Source of the DNA: Chloroflexota bacterium
GTDB lineage: Archaea > Iainarchaeota > Iainarchaeia > Iainarchaeales > GCA-2688035
Direction of reading: 5' to 3'
Assembly: GCA_030634785.1 (NCBI GenBank)
Contig: DAOWAC010000013.1
Location: 1 to 10,996, forward strand
DNA length: 10,996 bases
In this document: piece by piece, positions 1-6,797 of the stretch
Layout of the letters: the number at the start of each line of letters is the position of its first letter
Numbering within the stretch: position 1 is the stretch's first letter
Program-made: the position numbers and the translations under genes
Notes under the pieces: model-generated
The model's database searches: none
What the model was told of the DNA's origin: nothing
What the model saw: the letters and a program-made list of their open reading frames with translations, nothing else

Positions 1-15
1 TATTGGATTTTTTAA

Positions 16-20
16 AGAGG
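16..20 (+). promoter_or_regulatory. Ribosome binding site of the CARF-like gene
   Basis: AGAGG lies 8 nt before the ATG at 29 and fixes that start codon. The region before it is outside or at the edge of the window, so the promoter cannot be judged. Confidence 0.6.
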
Positions 21-28
21 AAAAACGA

Positions 29-430
29 ATGACAAGAGCTCTTTTAGCTGTTTTAGGAATAGGAAAAGGAACCTGGGGTCATATCTCAAAGCTGATTACT
101 GTAGAAGAATGGGACAAAATTCTGCTTGTTGGAAACGAATTGGGCAAAGAGAATTGTTCTCCATTTAAAAATGATGGTCCTGATGGAAAGCCTGTTAAAG
201 AAAAAGAACTTGACTGGATTTTGGTAAACAACCGGGTTGGTTTTGGAATTTTAAAAGACACAATTAAAGAAAAGCTTCCTGATGTTGACGAAATATGTGT
301 TTCATTAATTAGCGGAAGTGGAAAAGAACATATTGCATTGCTTGCTTCTTTGAGAGAATCAGGAAAGAAATTCAAGCTTGTTATTCTTTCAAAAGGCGAA
401 ACAGGACAGGCTTGTCCACAGTACTTTTAA
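29..430 (+). CDS. Small Rossmann-like conserved protein, possibly CARF-like
   Basis: I do not recognise a named family with certainty. The 133-residue product alternates hydrophobic strands and helices as in a Rossmann-like fold: LLAVLGIG (5-12) followed by GKGTW (12-16), KILLVGNE (30-37), DWILVNN (62-68), and a C-terminal stretch VSLISGSGKEHIALLASL (91-108) followed by FKLVILSKG (115-123). The strand-GSGKE-helix-strand pattern at 91-123 resembles the ligand-binding signature of CARF-type domains, usually written N-x-T-G-G-T-K followed by an Ala/Leu-rich helix; this is a resemblance by eye only. There is no signal peptide or membrane helix. The ATG is chosen because AGAGG at 16-20 sits 8 nt before it. 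A gene for a membrane-anchored endonuclease-like protein follows 26 nt downstream on the same strand, so the two may be co-transcribed. The function is unknown; a nucleotide- or cyclic-oligonucleotide-binding role is an inference. Confidence 0.75.
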   Translation: MTRALLAVLGIGKGTWGHISKLITVEEWDKILLVGNELGKENCSPFKNDGPDGKPVKEKELDWILVNNRVGFGILKDTIKEKLPDVDEICVSLISGSGKEHIALLASLRESGKKFKLVILSKGETGQACPQYF

Positions 431-456
431 GCATTTTTTAATGCAGTAAACCTCTT

Positions 457-828
457 ATGGTGTTGCGTTTGTTTGAAATTTTTTTATTAATCCTTTCAAT
501 TGTTCTGTTTATTATTCTAATTTTGCTGATTAAAAAAGTTTTTTCTCTAAGAGAAACTATTGAAGATTTGCGTTTTAAAAAAAGAAGTCAGTCTGTAAAA
601 TATGGCCAGCTTACAGAGCAATTTATTCCTTTTATTGAATCTTTTCCATACGACCCTCAGCAATTTCGTTTTCTTGGAAATCCAATTGACGGAGTTCTTT
701 TTGACGAGTCTTCAATAATATTTTGTGAATTCAAAACAGCTTCAAGCCAGCTTAATCAAAAACAGAAAAAAATAAAACAACTTGTTGAAAATAAAAGAAT
801 AAAATGGCTGGAATTCAGGGTAGATTAA
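457..828 (+). CDS. Membrane-anchored endonuclease related to archaeal Holliday junction resolvases
   Basis: This 123-residue protein has one N-terminal hydrophobic helix (about 7-26), a short charged, probably coiled linker (30-45), and a compact PD-(D/E)XK nuclease-like domain. Residues in the expected order are E54 (in YGQLTEQF), D78 (in GNPIDGVLF), E91 and K93 (in CEFKT), followed by a basic helix QKQKKIKQLV (101-110) and a final strand WLEFRV. This matches the family described as 'endonuclease related to archaeal Holliday junction resolvase' (Pfam Endonuc_Holl). The hydrophobic helix would tie the nuclease domain to the membrane, probably on the cytoplasmic side. No Shine-Dalgarno sequence is visible before ATG 457; GTG 460 and TTG 463 are possible alternatives. 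It follows the CARF-like gene by 26 nt and converges with the PurF operon, ending 33 nt from it. The substrate is unknown; repair of branched or foreign DNA is an inference. Confidence 0.85.
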   Translation: MVLRLFEIFLLILSIVLFIILILLIKKVFSLRETIEDLRFKKRSQSVKYGQLTEQFIPFIESFPYDPQQFRFLGNPIDGVLFDESSIIFCEFKTASSQLNQKQKKIKQLVENKRIKWLEFRVD

Positions 829-861
829 TAATTTTGAATTAGATTGATTAATGCTGTTGAG

Positions 862-2226
862 TTATGGCTGATTAACAGGTTCTGTAATCTTTTTTTGCTT
901 TTCTTCAAAAGCCTTTCCATTCCAGCAGTAAAGACATAATTCATTCTTGTCTTTTCCAATAGCTTCAACCAAGTCTTCCAAATTATTGTAGATTAAACTG
1001 TCTGCTTCAATATATTTGCATATTCCTTCAACAGACATTTTTGTTGCAATCAATTCGTCATAGTCTCTTGTTGCAATTCCATATTTGCAAGGATGCATTA
1101 GTGGCGGAACCGCAATTCTGACATGAACCTCTTTTGCTCCTGCCTTTTTTAGTTCTTTTACTTTTTCTCTGATTTGTGTTCCTCTTACAATGCTATCGTC
1201 ACATATAACAATTCTTTTTCCTTTAACAGCTTCTCTTAAAACGCTTAATTTTTTCTTTGCCATACTGTCTCTTTCTCTCTGTGTTGCCTGAGTATAACTT
1301 CTGTCTCCATATCTGTCAAGCAAAAAGACACTTTTAAGCGGAACACCGCTTTCCAAATGGTATCCTTCAGCATGACCTATTCCGCTGTTTGGAACAGGTG
1401 CAACAATATCTGCTTCAAGTTTTCCGTTGTCTTTTCTTGCAAGCATTGCTCCCATATTATTTCTTGCTTTGTCAACTGAAACTCCGTCAATTACTGAATC
1501 AACACTTGCAGTATAAGCCCATTCAAACGCACAGTGTGCTGTTCTCTTTCCAGCCAAATGCTTTAATGTTTTAAATCCTGTTCCGTCAATAAAAACAATT
1601 TCTCCAGGCTTTACATCTCTTGCAATTTCCATATCTAAATTCTGTAATGCTCTGCTTTCTGATGCAACAGCATAATCTTTTCCATTGCTTCCAAGAACAA
1701 GCGGTTTAAATCCAAGTTTGTCTCTTGCTGCAAAAATTCCATCTGGTGTAAGAATAAGAATACAGTAGCTTCCTTCAATTACTCTATTGATTGCTTCAAT
1801 TCCTTCAACAAAACTTTCTTCCTGTGCAACAATTTTTGCAAGGAGTTCTATCTGACTATCAAGCCAAAAACTATAACCTCTTTTTTTAAGCTGTGGTATT
1901 AAATCTCCTGCATTTGCAATATTTCCATTGAAGCATATTGCAAAATCTCCAAGGTTGCTGTGTAATGTAAGTGGTTGTCTGTCATTCAGGCTTACGTGGC
2001 CTATTCCAAAATGTCCTTGTAATGCTTCAAAATCTTCTCTTATAAAAGTAGAATCAACACTTCCTTTGTGACTTTGAATTATTATCTTATTTTCGTTGCT
2101 TGTGGCTATTCCGCAGTATTGTTGACCTCTGTGTTGTAAAAAATGAAGTGCCAGGTGAATTCGTTTAACGACAGAGTCATTGCTGTAAATTCCGAAAACT
2201 CCGCAGTTTTCTTTAGCTTCTCCCAA
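862..2226 (-). CDS. Divergent amidophosphoribosyltransferase paralogue (PurF-like)
   Basis: The 454-residue protein has the PurF architecture: an N-terminal Ntn glutamine amidotransferase domain (about 8-235) and a C-terminal type I phosphoribosyltransferase domain. Kept features are the nucleophile C8 after a 7-residue propeptide, QHRGQ (31-35), the oxyanion NG (100-101), the PRPP loop CDDSIVRGT (342-350), and four Fe-S cysteines C232, C380, C431, C434. Changed features are striking. GHVR is GHVS, so the glutamine-carboxylate Arg is S79, and the loop after it is about eight residues shorter. The Asp that binds the glutamine amino group (TDTE in the neighbour) is Q125 in SQIE. RYVGRTFI in the flexible PRPP loop is RYGDRSYT, and VPDS is VPNS. 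The start is TTG, because an in-frame TGA lies three codons upstream and no ATG precedes C8. It follows the canonical copy by 54 nt in the same direction. It may be a PurF with another amine donor, a regulatory partner of the first copy, or a decaying duplicate. PurF membership is sure; the reaction is not. Confidence 0.9.
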   Translation of the reverse strand: MGEAKENCGVFGIYSNDSVVKRIHLALHFLQHRGQQYCGIATSNENKIIIQSHKGSVDSTFIREDFEALQGHFGIGHVSLNDRQPLTLHSNLGDFAICFNGNIANAGDLIPQLKKRGYSFWLDSQIELLAKIVAQEESFVEGIEAINRVIEGSYCILILTPDGIFAARDKLGFKPLVLGSNGKDYAVASESRALQNLDMEIARDVKPGEIVFIDGTGFKTLKHLAGKRTAHCAFEWAYTASVDSVIDGVSVDKARNNMGAMLARKDNGKLEADIVAPVPNSGIGHAEGYHLESGVPLKSVFLLDRYGDRSYTQATQRERDSMAKKKLSVLREAVKGKRIVICDDSIVRGTQIREKVKELKKAGAKEVHVRIAVPPLMHPCKYGIATRDYDELIATKMSVEGICKYIEADSLIYNNLEDLVEAIGKDKNELCLYCWNGKAFEEKQKKITEPVNQP

Positions 2227-2280
2227 AGTAGCTCACTAATAATGAGGTAATTCAAAAATCATTAAAAAGCAATTGCCTGA

Positions 2281-3846
2281 TTAGACAACTCTTTTATGCT
2301 TCTTTTTTGGGTTTTTTATAAATTCTTTTAATGCCTTGCAGAACAGTTTTTTCCCACATTCTGTTGGATATTCTCCTGTAAGGCATGCCATGCAGATTCC
2401 TCTATTTTCTTCTGGCAAATCAATTGATTTTTTGATTCCTTCAATTTTCTGGTATACAAGACTGTCTAAGCTCATTTCTTTTCCAATCTTTTCAATTACC
2501 TTGTCTGAAACGTCAATTCCTGTTGTTTGCACTTCGTCCAAGGACATATATTGTGGTGCTGCAAGTTCGTGCAATGTTGACATATCTGTTCCATAATAGC
2601 AGGGGTATTTTATTGGAGGACAGCTTACTCTCATGTGAACTTCTTTTGGCTTTCCTCTTTTTCTAAGCATTTCAATAAAGGCCTTTCCTGTTGTTCCTCT
2701 TACAATACTGTCATCAACCAATATCACTTTCTTTCCTTCAATGACAGATTTGTTAACATTATATTTTTCTCTTGCAATTTCAAGCCTGTTTCCGCTTTCA
2801 ATAAATGTTCTTCCAACATATCTGTTTCTTATCAATCCTTCCATTGAAGGCAAACCAATTTTATTTGCATAACCTGCTGCTGATGGTTTTGCTGTGTCAG
2901 GCACGGCAACAACAACATAGTCTTTGTCATTAATATCAAGACTTTCATTCTTTGCAAGTTCTTCTCCAAGCTTCCATCTTGTTTCATAAACGCTTGCTTC
3001 GTCAATTACTGATGCTGGATTTGAAAAATAAACCCATTCAAACATACAATGTGCCGCTTTTCGCTTTTTTGCAAATCTTTTTACTTCAACAGAATCATTT
3101 TCAGCAATTACAATTTCTCCTGGCTTAATACTTTTTATTTTTTCTATTTCGCCGCTTGTAATTGCACATGATTCGCTTGTTGCTATAAAAAATCCGTTAT
3201 CGTTATTGTAACATGCAGGTCTTATCCCCAAAGGGTCTCTTATAACTGCTAACAATCCTTCTGCATTAATATATGAAATATTGTATGCTCCGTCAAATGT
3301 TTCACTAAGTTCTCCAAAAATGTCAACCAAGTCTGGTCTTTTGTCTCCTGCAAGTAGTTTTGAAATATAGTGCATTACAAGTTCTGTGTCTGTGTTTCGA
3401 ACCAAATGATAGCTTGAAGACTTAAGTTCTTTTTTTAATTCTGAAAAGTTTGCAATATGTCCATTGTATGCAAAGCTAAACCATTTCCATAATCTTCCAT
3501 GGTGTCTTTCAAACGGTTGGGCATTTCCTTCTTTGTCACTTCCGCTTGTGGCATATCTTACATGTCCGATTCCTTTTGTTCCAGAATAGTGTTCTAAAAT
3601 TGCTTTGTTTTTTTGCATATTGTGGCTTCTGAAAACCTTGTTTACCATTCCAAGTTCTTTGTAAGTGTCAATTATTTGCATTCTTTTTTTGCTATATGTT
3701 GTAATTCCTGCACTGTTTTGTCCGCGGTGCTGTTGTTGTAATAGCATTTTGTACAAATAGTATGCTGCGCCGCCTGTTGGCAAATTTTTCATGTTTTTTG
3801 GCAAAGAAACAGCCGCTATAGCACATTCTTCTCTTTTTTCTTCCAA
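2281..3846 (-). CDS. purF: Amidophosphoribosyltransferase (PurF), canonical copy
   Basis: This is expected to catalyse the first step of de novo purine synthesis, transferring the amide nitrogen of glutamine to PRPP to give phosphoribosylamine, in the cytoplasm. In 521 residues it shows the nucleophile C8 after a 7-residue propeptide, HRGQNSAGI (40-48), GHVRYAT (94-100) with the glutamine-binding R97, YNG (127-129), NTDTE (151-155) with D153, the Fe-S ligand C267 in HCMFEW, VPDT (315-318), the flexible loop NRYVGRTFI (341-349), the PRPP loop VDDSIVRGTT (377-386), C416 in YPCYYG, and C485/C488 in CMACLTGEYP. The nucleophile context is CAIAAV rather than the common CGI/VFGI, and the C-terminus adds two more cysteines (C497, C503) and a lysine-rich tail. 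The start is TTG, supported by GGTGG at 3851-3855 with 4 nt spacing; no ATG or GTG lies in frame nearby. It lies 46 nt after pelota and 54 nt before the divergent copy, so they may form one operon. Confidence 0.95.
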   Translation of the reverse strand: MEEKREECAIAAVSLPKNMKNLPTGGAAYYLYKMLLQQQHRGQNSAGITTYSKKRMQIIDTYKELGMVNKVFRSHNMQKNKAILEHYSGTKGIGHVRYATSGSDKEGNAQPFERHHGRLWKWFSFAYNGHIANFSELKKELKSSSYHLVRNTDTELVMHYISKLLAGDKRPDLVDIFGELSETFDGAYNISYINAEGLLAVIRDPLGIRPACYNNDNGFFIATSESCAITSGEIEKIKSIKPGEIVIAENDSVEVKRFAKKRKAAHCMFEWVYFSNPASVIDEASVYETRWKLGEELAKNESLDINDKDYVVVAVPDTAKPSAAGYANKIGLPSMEGLIRNRYVGRTFIESGNRLEIAREKYNVNKSVIEGKKVILVDDSIVRGTTGKAFIEMLRKRGKPKEVHMRVSCPPIKYPCYYGTDMSTLHELAAPQYMSLDEVQTTGIDVSDKVIEKIGKEMSLDSLVYQKIEGIKKSIDLPEENRGICMACLTGEYPTECGKKLFCKALKEFIKNPKKKHKRVV

Positions 3847-3850
3847 AAAA

Positions 3851-3855
3851 CCACC
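3851..3855 (-). promoter_or_regulatory. Ribosome binding site that supports the TTG start of purF
   Basis: Read on the minus strand this is GGTGG, four T before TTG 3846. It is the best argument for a TTG start here, since no ATG or GTG codon is in frame just upstream. Confidence 0.6.
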
Positions 3856-3878
3856 AATAAAAAAACTAAGTCAAGTAG

Positions 3879-3889
3879 CATTTAAAAAA
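3879..3889 (-). promoter_or_regulatory. Possible TATA box before the purF pair
   Basis: The minus strand reads TTTTTTAAATG in the 46-nt gap between pelota and purF. A TATA box here would start transcription about 25 nt downstream, just ahead of the GGTGG ribosome binding site, so purF could have its own promoter in addition to read-through from ABCE1. The gap is AT-rich throughout, so this is weak. Confidence 0.3.
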
Positions 3890-3892
3890 GAA

Positions 3893-4939
3893 TCATTGAA
3901 TTTTGTATCTTAAGATTGCTGCAATTCCTCCAAGGTTTTGCAGCTGTTTTCCTGCTTCATGTTCTGCATTTACAAGATGCACTTCAGAGCCTGTTTTTTC
4001 GGCTTTTTGCATCATTTTTTCGGCTTCTTCGCGTTTTTCTAACAAAAACTTGTCTGCAACAACCAGCATTTGCACTGCTCCTGCTTCAATTGCCTTTTCA
4101 ACTTCTTTTGGACCATATTCAACCAACCCGGAGTTTTTTCCAAGTTCTGCCAGAATCTTTTCAACAAGTCCTGTTTCTTTTACAAGCTGCATTTTCTGAG
4201 CAACCTGTTCCAAAGCATTTCCTTTAAGCAATTCCTGCAATCCTGTTTTTCCAACACTGTTTGTTGCCATAAAAAAGAACTGTATTTTTTTTGGTTTTTC
4301 TTTTTCTTTCAAAAACTTTTGAAATTCTTCTTTTGCAAACCCTGGTCCTGCAATAATTGCTTTTTCTGGTTTTATTTCAACAATCTTTTCAAGAATTTCT
4401 GCAAAATATTTTCCTTTAGTGTCTTCTCCTTTAAACTGCTTTCCTGATTTGCCACTTTTCAAAGAAGCTTTTTCTTCTAGTTCAAATTCTCTTAAAATTG
4501 CAAGGTTTGCTTGTTCGTCATCAAGCACTACTAGCAAAATCTTTCCTTTTTTTGTTGCTTCCACTGCCTTTTTTATTCTTTCAATTTGAAATTTTTTCAA
4601 AGCCTGTTTTTTTATTTTTACATCTTTGCCAAGAGCTAGTTCAAGCGAATGCTGTGCTCCCATCTCCAAAAATTCTGCAGGGCTTCCGCCAGTAATAATT
4701 CCACTTATTCTAAGTTGTCCTAAAAATCTGTGAAATTCAACGCTGTCAACGTCAAGTTCGATAAACATCTTTATCCTTCTTGGCTTTTCTCCTGCTTCCC
4801 TTGGTTTTATTTTCCTGTCACTTGGTCCTGAAACAAGGTCGTGCTTTTCTATTATTCTTTCAAGATGCCATAGGTCATCTTCTATTTCAGGAACAAGGTG
4901 TAGGAAATTTTCCCGTTCATCAATTTTTAAAACACGCAT
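3893..4939 (-). CDS. pelA: Pelota (aPelota/Dom34), ribosome rescue factor
   Basis: Pelota is an eRF1-like protein that enters stalled ribosomes with a GTPase partner and, with ABCE1, splits the subunits. The 348-residue product has the expected three parts: an N-terminal Sm-like domain (about 1-110) opening MRVLKIDERENFLHLVPE and containing ISGIITGGSPAEF, a central domain (about 112-235) with GPGFAKEEFQKFL near 198-210, typical of pelota and without the GGQ motif of release factors, and an eL30-like C-terminal domain containing YGPKEVEKAIEAGAV (about 275-289). I place the start at ATG 4939: AGGTG (4946-4950) sits 6 nt before it and it matches the family N-terminus. A longer reading to 5005 would add 22 lysine-rich residues and overlap ABCE1 by 56 nt, which is unlikely. 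With this start only 10 nt separate it from the ABCE1 stop, pointing to one operon and coupled translation. Confidence 0.95.
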   Translation of the reverse strand: MRVLKIDERENFLHLVPEIEDDLWHLERIIEKHDLVSGPSDRKIKPREAGEKPRRIKMFIELDVDSVEFHRFLGQLRISGIITGGSPAEFLEMGAQHSLELALGKDVKIKKQALKKFQIERIKKAVEATKKGKILLVVLDDEQANLAILREFELEEKASLKSGKSGKQFKGEDTKGKYFAEILEKIVEIKPEKAIIAGPGFAKEEFQKFLKEKEKPKKIQFFFMATNSVGKTGLQELLKGNALEQVAQKMQLVKETGLVEKILAELGKNSGLVEYGPKEVEKAIEAGAVQMLVVADKFLLEKREEAEKMMQKAEKTGSEVHLVNAEHEAGKQLQNLGGIAAILRYKIQ

Positions 4940-4945
4940 GAAAAA

Positions 4946-4950
4946 CACCT
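4946..4950 (-). promoter_or_regulatory. Ribosome binding site that decides the pelota start
   Basis: The minus strand reads AGGTG immediately at the ABCE1 stop codon, then TTTTTC, then ATG 4939. This spacing selects the internal Met over the longer open frame and suggests that ribosomes ending ABCE1 translation restart on pelota. Confidence 0.7.
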
Positions 4951-6734
4951 TATGTGTAATAATAATTTCCTTTTTCTTTTTGTTCTCTGTCAAGAACACT
5001 TCCAAGTTTGTTTATTCTTGGTCTTCCGTTTTTTTCTCTTCTCAAGGTAATTCCAAGACTTGCCAGAAGTGCGTTCATTCCCTGTTCCATTCCTGTTGGA
5101 GTGTTTGCAATTCCTTTCTCTGATGGAATTCCGTCAAAGAACATTATTCTGTCAGATAAATAATCCAAAAAAATAAGATCGTGGTCTATTATGAAAGCTG
5201 AAACATTCCTTGTATTTACAATGTTTCTGATTGCTTTTGTTGCATTAAGTCTTTGTTCTACATCCAAGTGTGCTGATGGTTCATCCATTAGAATTATGTC
5301 TGCTTCCTGTGAAAGACAGCCTGCAATTGCAACCCTTTGCAGTTCTCCTCCTGATAATGTTTCAAGTTTTTTTTCAAGCAATGGTTCTAATTCAAGTGCC
5401 TTTAATATGTCTGATTTGTAAATTTCGGTTCCGAATTCGTTGCTTTTTTCTCTTAAAAATTTTTCGACAGTTTTTCCTTTTTTAAGACTTAACTGCTGTG
5501 GTTTGTAAGCAATTTTTAATTTCAAATCAAACTTGTCCTTGTCTGTTTCAAGCAATCCTGCAATTATTTTTGCAAAGGTTGTTTTTCCTGTTGCGTTTTG
5601 TCCAAGAATTCCTATGACTTCGTCTCTGTTAAGTTCTCCTTTTTTTACTTCTAGTTTGAATTTTCCTAAAGTTTTTGTAAAATCCGGCCATTTGGTTAAA
5701 ACATTTTCCTTTTTTTCTTTCAAACTTGTCTTGTCAGGAAATTCTATTGCATAATTTCTAAACCTGTAATTTTCTCCTTTTGAATATCCTTCAATATATT
5801 CGTTTATTCCTGCCTTGGTTGTTTTAATACTGCTTACTATTCCAAAGCATGCTGGTTTTCCATACATTAAGTGTACAAAGTCGCTTAAGTAATCCAAAAT
5901 TATTAGGTCGTGTTCTACAACCAGTACTGGAAACTGTTCTGCAATTTCTCTTATAAATTTTGCCACGTTTATCCTTTGGCTTATGTCAAGGTAGGATGTT
6001 GGTTCGTCAAAAAAGAACAATTCGGCATCTTTCATTGCTGCTGCTGCAACTGCTACTTTTTGCAGTTCTCCTCCTGACAGTGTTTCAATTGTGTTTTTCA
6101 AAATTGCTTCAATTCCAAGTCTTTTCACTACCTTTTCAAAAGAACCTGTTTCATCTGTTTTTCTTAAAACACTTTCAACATCTTTTTTTCCTTTCAAAAC
6201 CTTTGGTAGTGCGTCAATGTTTTGTGGTTTTACTGCAACTTTTATTTTTCCTAAAGAAATTTTTTCAAAAAACGCCTGTGCTTCTTTTCCTCTAAAGCGT
6301 TCTATTACTTTTTCCCAGCTTGCTTTTTCTTCAAAGTTTCCCAAATTTGGAACTAATTTTCCTGACAAAATATTCAATGCAGTGCTTTTTCCCAAACCAT
6401 TTCTTCCAATTAGTCCAACAACACTTTTTTCTTTTGGCAACGGAAGCCTGTGGAGTCTGAACATATTTTGTCCATATTGTTGAATTGGCTTTCCCAACTG
6501 CATTGAAAGATTTACAACGCTTATGGCTTCAAAAGGGCATTTGGTTTGGCATATTAAACAGCCAATACATAGGTCCTCGCTGATGCTGGGCTTTTCTTCG
6601 TCTTCATGCAAAATGCACTCTTTTCCTGTGCGATTAACAGGGCATATGCTTTCACAATACCAGTTTCCGCACTTTTTTGGATTGCATTTGTCATAATTTA
6701 TTACTGCAATCCTTTGTCTTGAATCTTCTTTCAT
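4950..6734 (-). CDS. abcE1: ABCE1/Rli1 ribosome-recycling ATPase
   Basis: This soluble twin-ATPase splits ribosomes after termination or rescue, acting with aRF1 or pelota. In 594 residues it shows the N-terminal ferredoxin-like domain with cysteines C17, C22, C27, C31, C40 and the CxxCxxCxxxCP motif C56-C59-C62-C66, enough for two [4Fe-4S] clusters. ATPase 1 has Walker A GRNGLGKST (110-118), signature LSGGELQ (219-225), Walker B FFFDEPTSYLD (240-250) and H275. ATPase 2 has Walker A GQNATGKTT (378-386), LSGGELQ (460-466), Walker B ILMDEPSAHLD (481-491) and H518. Both Walker A loops differ from the common GPNGIGKS/T but keep the consensus. The length is normal for the family. ATG 6734 has no Shine-Dalgarno sequence but a TATA-like box 25 nt upstream, which suggests a leaderless mRNA and makes it the first gene of the ABCE1-pelota unit. 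Confidence 0.97.
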   Translation of the reverse strand: MKEDSRQRIAVINYDKCNPKKCGNWYCESICPVNRTGKECILHEDEEKPSISEDLCIGCLICQTKCPFEAISVVNLSMQLGKPIQQYGQNMFRLHRLPLPKEKSVVGLIGRNGLGKSTALNILSGKLVPNLGNFEEKASWEKVIERFRGKEAQAFFEKISLGKIKVAVKPQNIDALPKVLKGKKDVESVLRKTDETGSFEKVVKRLGIEAILKNTIETLSGGELQKVAVAAAAMKDAELFFFDEPTSYLDISQRINVAKFIREIAEQFPVLVVEHDLIILDYLSDFVHLMYGKPACFGIVSSIKTTKAGINEYIEGYSKGENYRFRNYAIEFPDKTSLKEKKENVLTKWPDFTKTLGKFKLEVKKGELNRDEVIGILGQNATGKTTFAKIIAGLLETDKDKFDLKLKIAYKPQQLSLKKGKTVEKFLREKSNEFGTEIYKSDILKALELEPLLEKKLETLSGGELQRVAIAGCLSQEADIILMDEPSAHLDVEQRLNATKAIRNIVNTRNVSAFIIDHDLIFLDYLSDRIMFFDGIPSEKGIANTPTGMEQGMNALLASLGITLRREKNGRPRINKLGSVLDREQKEKGNYYYT

Positions 6735-6759
6735 GGTAAAATAAATTAGAAAAGGAAAG

Positions 6760-6768
6760 TTAATAAAA
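6760..6768 (-). promoter_or_regulatory. TATA-like box of the ABCE1-pelota operon
   Basis: The minus strand reads TTTTATTAA, ending 25 nt before ATG 6734. In archaea this distance puts the transcription start at or near the start codon, which agrees with the absence of a ribosome binding site. The 63-nt gap between the pilin cluster and ABCE1 holds nothing else I can name apart from two close copies of GCAAAAC. Confidence 0.45.
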
Positions 6769-6797
6769 CGGTTTCAGGTGCAAAACCTTGCAAAACT

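Noticed and set aside
829..861. Terminator between the converging endonuclease and purF genes
   Set aside because: The 33-nt gap has no hairpin and no long T-run on either strand that would support a terminator call.
2227..2246. GTAGCTCAC next to an AT-rich run before the divergent purF, similar to GTAGTTCAC at the transposon right end
   Set aside because: The similarity covers about nine bases with no hairpin next to it and is too short to support a second transposon end.
3903..4695. Several open frames on the plus strand opposite pelota
   Set aside because: They lie antisense to a clear pelota gene and are Phe/Ser/Cys-rich, as expected from reading an A-rich coding strand backwards; no motifs or ribosome binding sites.
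5191..6483. Plus-strand open frames opposite ABCE1
   Set aside because: Antisense shadows of a gene with complete ABC motifs; compositionally biased and without family resemblance.
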